From positions 58,032,212-58,096,211 of the forward strand of contig CM069870.1 of NCBI GenBank assembly GCA_036172665.1: a stretch of DNA of 64,000 nucleotides, given 5' to 3'. Positions within the stretch are counted from its first letter, which is position 1. Each line of letters starts with the position of its first letter. This stretch comes from Prosopocoilus inquinatus (taxonomy: Eukaryota; Arthropoda; Insecta; Coleoptera; Lucanidae). A program made the translations under genes and the position numbers. The notes beneath the pieces are model-generated. The model searched no databases, was not told the origin of the DNA, and saw nothing but the letters and a program-made list of their open reading frames with translations. Shown in pieces: positions 42,201 to 47,762 of the stretch.

Positions 42201-42433
42201 AGCAAGCGACGAAACGTTGGAAATCTTTAGAGCCACTACCAGCGGCCGCCTGTGACCAGGTTTTGGATGAATCTAGGAACAAGAAGAATTTGCCTAGGCA
42301 CTCGATTAAGACTTGGTTCGTCGGGCTGTTTAACGGGAACGGTCTCAAGGCCAGTAACGCGTCGTTGCGAAAAGATGTGCTGAACACTGCTGAGTATAAT
42401 AATTTACAGCCGGAGAAAGAGAGTATTGTTTAA
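20755..42433 (+). CDS. Gyc76C: Receptor guanylyl cyclase, Gyc76C type (20 coding exons)
   Basis: A single-pass receptor that makes cGMP from GTP at the plasma membrane. Exons: 20755-21204, 27796-27993, 28251-28316, 36659-36899, 37050-37196, 37250-37446, 37499-37670, 37729-37910, 38555-38839, 38925-39191, 39247-39318, 39375-39540, 39594-39743, 40063-40261, 40319-40459, 40525-40648, 40702-40800, 40856-41000, 41062-41463, 41616-42433. All introns are GT-AG and phases agree, giving 1506 residues, close to the roughly 1500 of fly Gyc76C. Order: signal peptide 1-18; Ser/Thr-rich extension 19-119; ANF-receptor-like domain about 120-550; transmembrane about 589-611; kinase-homology domain about 650-925; helix about 930-975; cyclase about 978-1190; tail to PDZ-type ESIV. 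Metal Asp1004 and Asp1048, guanine-selecting Glu1044 and the Cys of MPRYC are present. Assignment rests on near-identity to Gyc76C in the kinase-homology and cyclase regions plus conserved tail islands. Confidence 0.96.
21205..21295. other. Start of intron 1
   Basis: Intron 1 runs from 21205 to 27795 (6591 bp). It opens with GTAAAG and closes with a T-rich tract and CAG. Exon 1's frame stays open by chance well into it. Confidence 0.8.
21296..21486. mobile_element. PIF/Harbinger-like hairpin MITE in intron 1
   Basis: Arms of about 75-80 bases fold back almost perfectly: GCTGTTCACCTTCGATGTTT at the left matches the complement of AAACATCGAGGGTGAACAGC at the right, around a ~34-base loop. TTA flanks both ends (21293-21295 and 21487-21489). 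The element is 191 bp and non-coding. Its arms are unlike the MITE at 2451, so it is a different family with the same target preference. Confidence 0.75.
21915..22160 (+). mobile_element. tRNA-derived SINE in intron 1
   Basis: A tRNA-like head with an A-box-like GTTTGCATGTTTG (about 21938-21950) and B-box-like GGGTTTAAATCTC (about 21969-21981) is followed by a body (GTGGACAAAAAGCCAAAAAC, GTGCAATTCCTCCGGACAGC) typical of insect SINEs. No A-tail or target duplication could be fixed. Confidence 0.5.
22850..23400. repeat. GC-richer, transposon-like island in intron 1
   Basis: About half G+C against an AT-rich intron, with short frames open on both strands. The minus strand around 22880-22960 reads [16 protein letters not shown] before frame breaks. 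Composition and isolation suggest a degraded mobile element. No family could be named. Confidence 0.3.
23401..25300. repeat. Array of diverged repeat units in intron 1
   Basis: Motif blocks recur in the same orientation. CGATTAACGACAAGAAAACA-type words lie near 23434, 23720, 24729, 24966 and 25104. TCAACCGCTGGAAAAATTTT-type words lie near 23615, 24410 and 24860. ATTAAACATTTTACCGCGG and CTCCGCTAGGT.T.TGCCAAG also repeat. Spacing is irregular, so this is an old, rearranged array. It is interrupted at about 24447-24640 by a Penelope-like piece. Confidence 0.6.
24561..24600 (+). ncRNA. Hammerhead-like motif of Penelope type, decayed
   Basis: CTGAAGA (24561-24567), one extra T, stem GGCAG/CTGCC (24569-24573 with 24579-24583), GAA (24584-24586), self-complementary ATACGTAT (24587-24594), then C (24595). 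This is the order of a hammerhead core with loopless stem III. Stem I is poor (TACG against CATA) and the extra T breaks stem II continuity, so activity is doubtful. The tract is flanked by sequence that interrupts the repeat array. Confidence 0.4.
25301..26719. other. Intron 1, no feature recognised
   Basis: AT-rich intron sequence with no supported exon, repeat or RNA. Confidence 0.5.
26720..27612. repeat. ~390-bp tandem repeat, about 2.5 copies
   Basis: Shared blocks include CCTCATTGGG...TTTTGGGGTCCTC followed by CCCCTCTTTTGAAC, seen at about 26833 (shortened), 27160 and 27548. CTTATTTAAT and CATCGACC-type words lie at about 27014 and 27405, and TTACCAGAAATTAGTAA at about 26877 and 27235. 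Offset between the last two copies is 388-391 bases. The array ends less than 200 bases before exon 2. Confidence 0.6.
27796..27993 (+). CDS. Gyc76C: Gyc76C exon 2
   Basis: Residues 151-216. Contains [37 protein letters not shown] and SRNIPMISY, the most conserved part of the receptor family's ANF-type domain. Flanked by TTTTTTTTCAG and GTAAGT; phase 0 on both sides. Confidence 0.97.
28251..28316 (+). CDS. Gyc76C: Gyc76C exon 3 (22 codons)
   Basis: A tiny exon encoding [22 protein letters not shown], matching the conserved [10 protein letters not shown] of Gyc76C. It lies between AATTCCAG and GTAAGTAA. Phase 0 on both sides. Confidence 0.95.
28317..29422. other. Start of intron 3
   Basis: Intron 3 runs 28317-36658 (8342 bp). 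This part has no supported feature beyond a short AAT run at about 29195-29209. Confidence 0.6.
29423..30713 (+). mobile_element. Full-length but inactivated mariner element
   Basis: Terminal inverted repeats CGTGGGCTGCTGGAAAA (left) and its complement (right) are flanked by TA on both sides (29421-29422 and 30714-30715). The element is 1291 bp, the usual mariner size. The transposase starts at ATG 29596 ([19 protein letters not shown]). GDETW and YHDSASSH carry the first two catalytic Asp residues. The third lies 34 residues on (PND), fitting DD34D. The copy is dead: frameshift near 30150-30190, TGA at 30443 within the YSPDL-x-PND motif and a further TGA at about 30582. It lies inside intron 3 in the gene's sense orientation. 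Confidence 0.9.
29596..30646 (+). pseudogene. Broken mariner transposase gene
   Basis: The helix-turn-helix N-terminal half is open for 198 codons to a stop at 30190. The next segment (from the [17 protein letters not shown] block) is in another frame. After the TGA at 30443 the C-terminal [20 protein letters not shown] and [20 protein letters not shown] blocks are still recognisable. At least one frameshift and two nonsense changes are present. Confidence 0.88.
30717..31133 (-). mobile_element. Possible solo LTR
   Basis: Read on the minus strand, the segment begins TGTGTGCTGC and ends GTCATAACA, i.e. TG...CA ends. It contains a TATA-like TATTTAAAGGAGG about half way. It is GC-richer than its surroundings and abuts the mariner's right TA. 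No flanking duplication was found and no internal retroelement region is near, so this is tentative. Confidence 0.3.
31134..32963. other. Intron 3, mostly featureless
   Basis: Contains a near-perfect 42-base palindrome at 32442-32483 (listed separately). The minus-strand open frame at 32253-32603 is not supported as a gene. Confidence 0.45.
32442..32483. repeat. 42-base near-perfect palindrome, Penelope-like words
   Basis: AGCATTCAACGTCTCACTAT runs into its own complement about the centre ATCGAT, with two mismatched pairs. The right half GAAACGTTGAGTGCTTTTCC equals the family seen on the minus strand at 53155-53174, so it looks like two head-to-head scraps of that element. Confidence 0.6.
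32964..34779. mobile_element. pogo-like DNA transposon, no intact transposase
   Basis: The left end CAGTACAATCTCGCTAGTCT and the complement of the right end, CAGTAGAGTCTCGCTAATTC, are inverted repeats followed by GGAC in both. The element is flanked by TA at 32962-32963 and 34780-34781. CAGTA...TCTCG..A.TC.GGAC ends with a TA duplication are characteristic of the pogo/Tigger group. The 1816-bp interior has no recognisable transposase. It contains an AT-rich hairpin at 33722-33763 and a 38-bp tandem duplication at 34655-34730. Confidence 0.65.
34655..34730. repeat. 38-bp tandem duplication
   Basis: Unit starts TTCGTGTTATTGCACTTGTT and continues TTGTAAACACCCTGTGTG. It is present twice head to tail (34655-34692 and 34693-34730) with one difference in the last base. 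Confidence 0.85.
34782..36658. other. End of intron 3
   Basis: No supported feature. A 132-codon minus-strand open frame (35619-36017) has no recognisable motif. The intron ends in a T-rich tract and GATAG before exon 4. Confidence 0.5.
36659..36899 (+). CDS. Gyc76C: Gyc76C exon 4
   Basis: Residues 239-319 begin [20 protein letters not shown] and continue through NNMTVN to a Cys-rich [17 protein letters not shown] block that corresponds to the CC..MLDCC.SGYWYQ of the fly protein. Acceptor GATAG; donor A|GTAAGT in phase 1. Confidence 0.95.
37050..37196 (+). CDS. Gyc76C: Gyc76C exon 5
   Basis: Encodes [20 protein letters not shown] and [14 protein letters not shown] of the ectodomain. The genomic frame stays open past the donor to a TAA in the 53-bp intron. 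The donor GGA|GTAAAC restores phase with the next exon, so the apparent stop is intronic. Confidence 0.88.
37250..37446 (+). CDS. Gyc76C: Gyc76C exon 6
   Basis: Encodes [17 protein letters not shown], the hydrophobic SLFVVVP strand and [20 protein letters not shown] of the ectodomain. Acceptor TGCTTTTAG, donor AAAAG|GTAAAA. Confidence 0.9.
37499..37670 (+). CDS. Gyc76C: Gyc76C exon 7
   Basis: Encodes [20 protein letters not shown] and [20 protein letters not shown], collinear with the YAAYLYDSV and VASNGTRVID blocks of the fly receptor. Donor AAGA|GTAAGT in phase 1. Confidence 0.95.
37729..37910 (+). CDS. Gyc76C: Gyc76C exon 8
   Basis: Encodes [20 protein letters not shown], a conserved strand-turn of ANF-type domains, and a Cys-containing NFSCDYQM stretch. 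Ends at TTGCCA|GTGAGT, phase 0. Confidence 0.95.
38078..38258. mobile_element. Hairpin MITE in intron 8, likely hAT-type
   Basis: Nearly 80-base arms fold back: the left CAGAACGGAACTTGGTACAT and the complement of the right, CAGAATGGAACTTGGTGCAT, continue to pair through GGAGGAGTAGGA and GGGCGGTCGCGCC to CTGCGTTGATTT. The loop is short. GTTATGAT stands on both sides (38070-38077 and 38259-38266), consistent with an 8-bp duplication. Very GC-rich against the intron. Confidence 0.7.
38555..38839 (+). CDS. Gyc76C: Gyc76C exon 9: juxtamembrane and transmembrane segment
   Basis: Residues 552-646. Extracellular [14 protein letters not shown], then the transmembrane helix [20 protein letters not shown] (about 589-611). 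Next comes the basic stop-transfer [20 protein letters not shown], almost invariant in this family. Confidence 0.97.
38925..39191 (+). CDS. Gyc76C: Gyc76C exon 10: start of kinase-homology domain
   Basis: Residues 647-735. The strand-3 lysine is Lys680 in VVVRIKEL. The C-helix region [20 protein letters not shown] and hinge [14 protein letters not shown] follow. Donor TAT|GTACGT. Confidence 0.97.
39247..39318 (+). CDS. Gyc76C: Gyc76C exon 11
   Basis: Twenty-four codons, [24 protein letters not shown], identical in layout to the fly protein. Phase 0 on both sides. Confidence 0.97.
39375..39540 (+). CDS. Gyc76C: Gyc76C exon 12: catalytic-loop equivalent
   Basis: Residues 760-815. HGNLKSSN (772-779) replaces the kinase HRDLKxxN, so the catalytic Asp is Asn774. 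DFGL (792-795) is kept. The segment is therefore a pseudokinase, as usual for receptor guanylyl cyclases. Ends in phase 1. Confidence 0.97.
39594..39743 (+). CDS. Gyc76C: Gyc76C exon 13
   Basis: Encodes [12 protein letters not shown] (the APE region), [16 protein letters not shown] and RKGPFG of the kinase-homology C-lobe. Phase 1 at both ends. Confidence 0.96.
39744..40062. other. Intron 13
   Basis: A 319-bp intron with donor AAAAG|GTAAAT and acceptor CACTTCCAG. Nothing else is recognisable in it. Confidence 0.8.
40063..40261 (+). CDS. Gyc76C: Gyc76C exon 14: end of kinase-homology domain
   Basis: Encodes [40 protein letters not shown] and LKNMKDGK. Donor GGAAA|GTAGGT leaves phase 2. The 57-bp intron is required to continue the frame. 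Confidence 0.94.
40319..40459 (+). CDS. Gyc76C: Gyc76C exon 15: dimerisation helix
   Basis: Encodes [40 protein letters not shown] and RMLPK, the amphipathic signalling helix that joins kinase-homology and cyclase domains and pairs the two subunits. Phase 2 at both ends. Confidence 0.96.
40525..40648 (+). CDS. Gyc76C: Gyc76C exon 16: start of cyclase domain
   Basis: Residues 978-1019. [20 protein letters not shown] contains the first metal-binding Asp (1004). Class III nucleotidyl cyclase fold. Confidence 0.98.
40702..40800 (+). CDS. Gyc76C: Gyc76C exon 17: cyclase core
   Basis: Residues 1020-1052. [16 protein letters not shown], then [12 protein letters not shown] with Glu1044, the residue that selects guanine, and the second metal Asp1048. 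Confidence 0.98.
40856..41000 (+). CDS. Gyc76C: Gyc76C exon 18
   Basis: Encodes [20 protein letters not shown] and [10 protein letters not shown], standard guanylyl cyclase blocks. The acceptor CTAAG is weak in pyrimidines, but the join [14 protein letters not shown] is unambiguous. Confidence 0.96.
41062..41463 (+). CDS. Gyc76C: Gyc76C exon 19: end of cyclase domain, start of tail
   Basis: Encodes [20 protein letters not shown] and [20 protein letters not shown], with the guanine-contacting Cys in [19 protein letters not shown] ends the catalytic domain. The proline- and arginine-rich tail starts at [15 protein letters not shown], a Gyc76C-specific block. Donor CGTG|GTAAGT. Confidence 0.97.
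41616..42433 (+). CDS. Gyc76C: Gyc76C exon 20: cytoplasmic tail with PDZ-type end
   Basis: About 272 residues of low-complexity, Ser/Asn-rich tail. Short islands are shared with the fly protein: [12 protein letters not shown] (fly ESRSLDPMP), [10 protein letters not shown] (fly KRWHSLE), [12 protein letters not shown] (fly NWMTNIFKGNG) and the final ESIV, which fits a class I PDZ ligand (S/T-x-hydrophobic). Stop TAA at 42431-42433. A 208-codon antisense open frame here is a shadow. Confidence 0.95.
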
Positions 42434-42523
42434 TTTGTTGTAAGTGTCGAATTTAGATTACTTTGTGTCTCTCAAAGGAAGCGTCGCTGTGGATTTCTTG
42501 CATTTATTACATAACGGCTCAGA

Positions 42524-42529
42524 AATAAA
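42524..42529 (+). terminator. Candidate proximal poly(A) signal
   Basis: AATAAA 91 bases after the Gyc76C stop codon, followed by a T-rich stretch. Confidence 0.4.
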
Positions 42530-43876
42530 TTTTATTACATCTTCAGAACGAAATGGTTTCCGCTTTAAAAAACTTCGAACTAGGTCTATCTAATAGAAAA
42601 AGATCTTTTTTTAACTTTGGTTGGTAAGAAGTGCAAACCGCAAAAGCTGTTGTAAATAATATTGCTTACCTTCCTGTAATTATTGACATCTTTGTTGCCC
42701 AATTTCGTCTTTCAACAATTGCTCTAATCGTTGTGTCGTGTTGATAAATATACAGGAAAGAAAATTATGTTTTAATATAATTTACATCTGAGCTGTTGTT
42801 ATTTGCTATCGAGTTGTTTGTGTAAGTGTAATGAAGGTATTTTTTTTATTGTACCATGTATTGGCAATTTTTCTTTTAATGTCGTATTTCAACTCGAAAG
42901 CAAATCGATCTTTAATGTGACTCTAAGTGTAAAGGATTTGATAATAATGGTATATAGGAGTAATAATTTTAAATTCTTTTTAACTGTTAGCGTCATCTTC
43001 GGTGAAAGAGCAAAATAATGATTTTAAAAGCTAAGTACTTTACATGTTAATCATTGGTTACCGTTTTTTTTTTATTGTTGTTAACGTTATTAAAAATAGG
43101 GTCCTTTCGAAATGTGATTTTCGTCGTGCGCGCAGGACGAAAAGAAGTTCCTTCCTGTGCGGTGATGTTTTCCGTTCTACGTGTAGCGAGCTTGTTATCG
43201 TTTATTTGCGACGCATTTTCGTAAAGCTTGCGATATCTCGGTGTTTTCCTGTGTATAATCTGTTACTTATAGGCACACCTACGTCCACCTGAAACTTACG
43301 AATTACAAAATGTGTATCTTACCTTAGAATCGACAGACATTGTATAGTACCCAGGCAGAAAGCACGTGAATTCAAACTTAATTTTTTTTTATTGTCCGAA
43401 AAGAATATGTTCGTTTTGAGACACTGTGCGTTTTCCCCCCTCGTTTCACGAAGTAGAATTTTTGTCGTCGTTCGTGGTTCACAAATAACGTCTGCTTTGT
43501 TGTGTTGGTGTAGAAAATTCGTAGATAATATAAACAGCAAAACGTTTTTAGGGGAAATAAATTGTAGGATCTGATTAGTTGCGCGGTTATTTCCTGTGTG
43601 TCTGGCCGTTCGTCCGTCCGTCTGCCTACGAGTCGCGGACGGGGCGGCGGAAACGAAATCGTTTAACAAAGAAGGTCAGTGATTTAGTTGATTGAATGGC
43701 TGTGAAGATTATCTCCATGTATATAATATACTATAAAAAAATATCTTCTGGAAGAATTCTCTTTCTTCGCACTATGGATTATGTGCCATTAACTTATGTA
43801 ATAATAAAATATTATCTGAAAGATTTATGTATATTAAATCACAAATGTAAATATAGTGTCATACTAGGTATTGTTT

Positions 43877-43882
43877 AATAAA
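43877..43882 (+). terminator. Candidate distal poly(A) signal
   Basis: AATAAA about 1.44 kb after the stop, followed by TTTATTTATT and a T/G-rich stretch. It would give a long 3' UTR. Confidence 0.3.
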
Positions 43883-43900
43883 TACACGTATTTATTTATT

Positions 43901-46465
43901 AAATTGTTTGTTATTTCCTTGGTAAAAAAAGAAAAGAGACATTTACATAAAGATTTGCTCTCATATCTACCAAAAATGATCGTTGTAAAGCACCGAGAAA
44001 AAAATTTGCAACAGTTGAATCCTAAATAAAATGAAGCTTGTAGTGTACTTGATAATTTAGCTTTTAGCTTCTTATCTTTATCTTTTACTTTCTAATTTTA
44101 TAATTATTGCAAATCAGAGGAAATGTGGCAATAGGTTACTAATATTCACTTTAGATTCCTATTGGTTTTAACAGCAAGTGTATTTGCAGCTTTACAGCAG
44201 TTCATCCCTTCATTCATAGATGGCTAAGATTCGCGATGATAAGAAAAGTACCTAACTGCTAGCAGAATTCTTCTAAAATAACAAATTAATATGATCCATG
44301 AAGATGAAAAAATTACACCACCTCTAGAACTTCTTTGTATTGTATATTTTTTTTCCCGTTTTGGCAACATTGTAACTAAAAGAACTAATTTTAAAAGCAT
44401 AGCGCTTTACCTTGTTGGTAATAAAAACTTTCAGAAGTTTTTTCATACTTTATAACTCCGAGGTCAGTTAAATTTTTCCAAAAAATTATTAAATAAAGTG
44501 CCATGAAGAGCGAGTAAAGAGCAGTTTCAGTCTCAAAAGTGTGACAATAATAATAATACTTTAGTAATTCCTCTATTTAAATTTTATACACAACAGTGGC
44601 GTAGCTAGAAGTCAAGCCGTCGGGTTGCAAAATTTCTGTCAGCGCCTTACAATTACTTATTAATTATTAACAAAGTAATTTGAAAAATTTCATTTCACTA
44701 TTTCATTAAAACTTTCGAAAACAAAACTGCTTTATTGCTTCTGGATTATTGTGTTTTTAAAAGTGACAAGAGTTGTCGAAATTTTAGGTTATAAAAGTTT
44801 CTGAAAAGTATCGGTAAGCGGTTTACGCCTGTTTCTCAAACACTTTCTTGAAAAAATTAGTTTTTAGCATTTACTTCTTGTGTTCAAACATTTCTGTTCA
44901 ACTTTATCCGAAATTGTTTTTTGTAACATTATTTCCTGAATATTTTGAGATACCTACCCATGAGTTACCCGTGGTAACAGATGGCGCCACAAATGCTTAA
45001 GAATTCCTTCGCCTTGCGTTTAAGTTTTATTTATTCGAAGTTTTCAGTTCCTTTGATTTTGTATCCGCACAAACGAAGGGGACATAAATATTTATTATTT
45101 ATTGGAACAGCTCCCGATAAGTAGAAGTACGCCTCATCTGTTTCTCATATGTCTTCTTAAAGAAGAAGTTTGTTTTCAACTGTTTTGAAAGAGTTTCCCG
45201 AAAATTAAAAGAACCAAAATTAATTGCAGCTACAAATTAACAGATGGCGCTAATTTTATTTGAAATTTCTTGTTGTTGTTCAACTTTATTCAGTTTTATC
45301 CATTTGTTATTCAAAAGCAAACTAACCATAGCTTTATTATACCTACTCTGACTGGTGAAGTGATCACAAACGCAAAATTTCTTTAAAAACATCGGTCTAA
45401 CGACACTATTGTAGACAAGATGACATTTTATTTTATGTAGCAGCTGAATAAAAACTGAAAAAAATTGGCGCCACTTCAATGGTACCACCAGGGCAAACTG
45501 TCATCTTGATTTTGTTTATAGAGCTGCAGACATTTGACCTTTCGCAAACGTTGGTCAGCATTTATTTTTGGGATGCTGACATTGGGATTAAACGGCGTGT
45601 CTGCATTTTTGATTTTATTTTAAACATTACGACTTTTGCACACTATGAATTGTTTGACAGGCGTGGAGCTATCATACAATTGCTTTATCCCTCCTCTACT
45701 TTGATTCTGTTCGTTTCATATGCTGCAGACTACTTTCAATTCGTGCGAAACCTTCGACTTCAGATTTCAAGGGTAGGGCTGGTTTCTGCCTTTATTATCC
45801 TGTGACGCGCTTGCAGCAAGTCAATCGTTCTGCGTTGTTCCCAGAACCTGGAAATGCTTATCGAAGGCGTTCGGCCTCACTCTTTTCGGGAGAAACCTCT
45901 GGGAGGATTCCTCTGGTTACGACTACAAGTTGGTTTTGATGTGATGCTGGCAGACAGAAACTCCCGAGGAAAGGAGTTGTTCTAGCCTGTCTTCAACGAG
46001 TAGGACAGGCATGTGGTTGGCTTGCTTTATCTTTCGTGCAGATTATTCTTGGCAGAACTACCTTTTCCTTACAGGCTTTAATTTTGGGCGACCGTGCTTT
46101 TTCTTTTAGTCGACCGCGTTTTTATCTTTGGCGATCTTGCATTTATTTATGTAACGATTCTTCGACTTGGATTTGGGTCTACGATCTTTGGGTTCGACCT
46201 TGTTGTGGAAATTATCGGTGGTTGAGGTGTTTTTGGCTTATGGGGCAAGTATTTTCGATTGGAGTGGCCTGCGACGATCCTAAGAAGATAGCAGTGCAGC
46301 CAATACTGTGGATACACTGCTTTCAGCGTTCCTGTTCGTTCCGGTGTCATTTGAGATGGACGTCTTCACACATCCGGATTGGGAGTTTGCCACGACCGAC
46401 CATTGAGGTGATAAAAGCGACGAAAGGGAATTACTCCTTACTTGCGGCCATTTCGCCGACTGCAC
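43901..46465. other. No gene recognised
   Basis: AT-rich to about 45780, then a GC-richer patch (45780-46465) with open frames on both strands but no identifiable domain. AGATGGCGC words recur near 44982, 45243 and 45468. Confidence 0.4.
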
Positions 46466-46466
46466 G

Positions 46467-47762
46467 TTAAAAATTGACAAATATAACGCCCATTTTGAAG
46501 GGAACTGAAAAAATACGCAGTTCAAACTAAAACAGTAAAGATTTCAAATCATACTTCATGTTAAGTAGCCATTTCAAATTTCAGTTGATTTGGAATTTCA
46601 ATTTCATTCACACGTAATTTTCTTTTAACGGATTTGAAATTGAGTTGTCTTTGATGAATAAATCAATAAATAAGACATCATTGAGGCCTTATGCCGATTG
46701 TAAATTTGTTGATTCGCTTTTGGGCGCTTAACGCCAGTGATTTGATACTTTGTAAAGTTTGTTGTCGGATTCGTCAGTCGATTACTTTTATTTATTTTAG
46801 AGCTAATTTTAGTAATGTAATATAAGGGTACAATTGCATTTTTAAGAGCACATACAATTTTGGGGCGTTAAGCCCACCATACACTATACTTCGTATGGCT
46901 GACTGCTTGACAATATTAAAGTTGTTGCATAAAATGTGTAATTTCCTTTGTCCTTTTACTCTCCTCCTTCCTCTCCTTAAGATTAAGTGGCGCTCATTTA
47001 TTTTCGCGTATTTATTATATGGATGTGGATATTTACAACTTTATTTGCTGACAGTAAACGTTCTAACGGCCAATTTGCCGAATTAACCGACGGCGAATTG
47101 TACCTACGGCGAGTCGACGACGACGAACTGGCGATAGCCAATCGGCGTCGGCGACTTGTCCCAGACTCATCAGAGTGCTTCACAAACAAAATTACTACAA
47201 TCGTCCTGATTTATACCTAATAAAATAAAACCATAAGTTTCATTTGATTTAGCGAAAAAATGCACAAAACGATATAACCCGTACGTCATACAATAAACCG
47301 AAAACATTTTAAAAGTCCATCAGCAGCAATTTCTGGAGAAATAAAATAACAAACAACCCTGTACTTCTATATTTTTACGATCAGTACGTGCTATGAATTT
47401 TTTTTGTCACGCCCCAAGAATAATTTATGGATGAAATAAGGGGTTGGTGTAAGAATTTGTGGTTTTACAAACGCCTTCTTGGCTCACTACCCTCGTTTCC
47501 AAGAAATGTTTTTGAATACAATACTTGAAAGCGCGTGCAAGTTTTAAGGGCTCCTCTCATTGATGATTTCTTAATCAAAGGCAACTCAATTTCAAATTCG
47601 TGAAAAAAAATTACGTGTGAATGTAATTGAAATTACAAATCAACTGAAATTTGAAATGGCTACTTAACATGAAGTATGATTTGAAATCTTTACTGTTTTA
47701 GTTTGAATTGCGTATTTTTTCAGTTCCCTTTAAAATGGGCGTTATATTTATCAAATTTTTTA
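46467..47762. mobile_element. 1.3-kb element with ~200-bp terminal inverted repeats
   Basis: Left arm 46467 to about 46675 and right arm about 47560-47762 are inverted copies, over 90 percent alike in the outer 160 bases. Shared words include AAATATAACGCCCATTTT, GGGAACTGAAAAAATACGC and ATCATACTTCATGTTAAGTA. The core has a GC-rich patch (47078-47165) of GACGACGAC/CGGCG type but no recognisable transposase. The end bases and target duplication could not be fixed, so the superfamily is unknown. Confidence 0.7.

Larger units (their letters stand above)
42434..43900 (+). other. Gyc76C: 3' UTR and flank of Gyc76C
   Basis: Free of recognisable transposons, unlike most of the window. Candidate poly(A) signals AATAAA lie at 42524-42529 and 43877-43882, so short and long 3' UTRs are both possible. 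A GC-richer patch at 43590-43670 is not coding as far as I can see. Confidence 0.5.

Noticed and set aside
41761..42387. 208-codon antisense open frame in the last exon
   Set aside because: A shadow of the real coding strand; no recognisable motif and the sense strand matches Gyc76C.
46036..46470. 144-codon open frame rich in Trp, Cys and Arg
   Set aside because: Composition is atypical of proteins and a frame is open on the other strand too; probably a degraded element.
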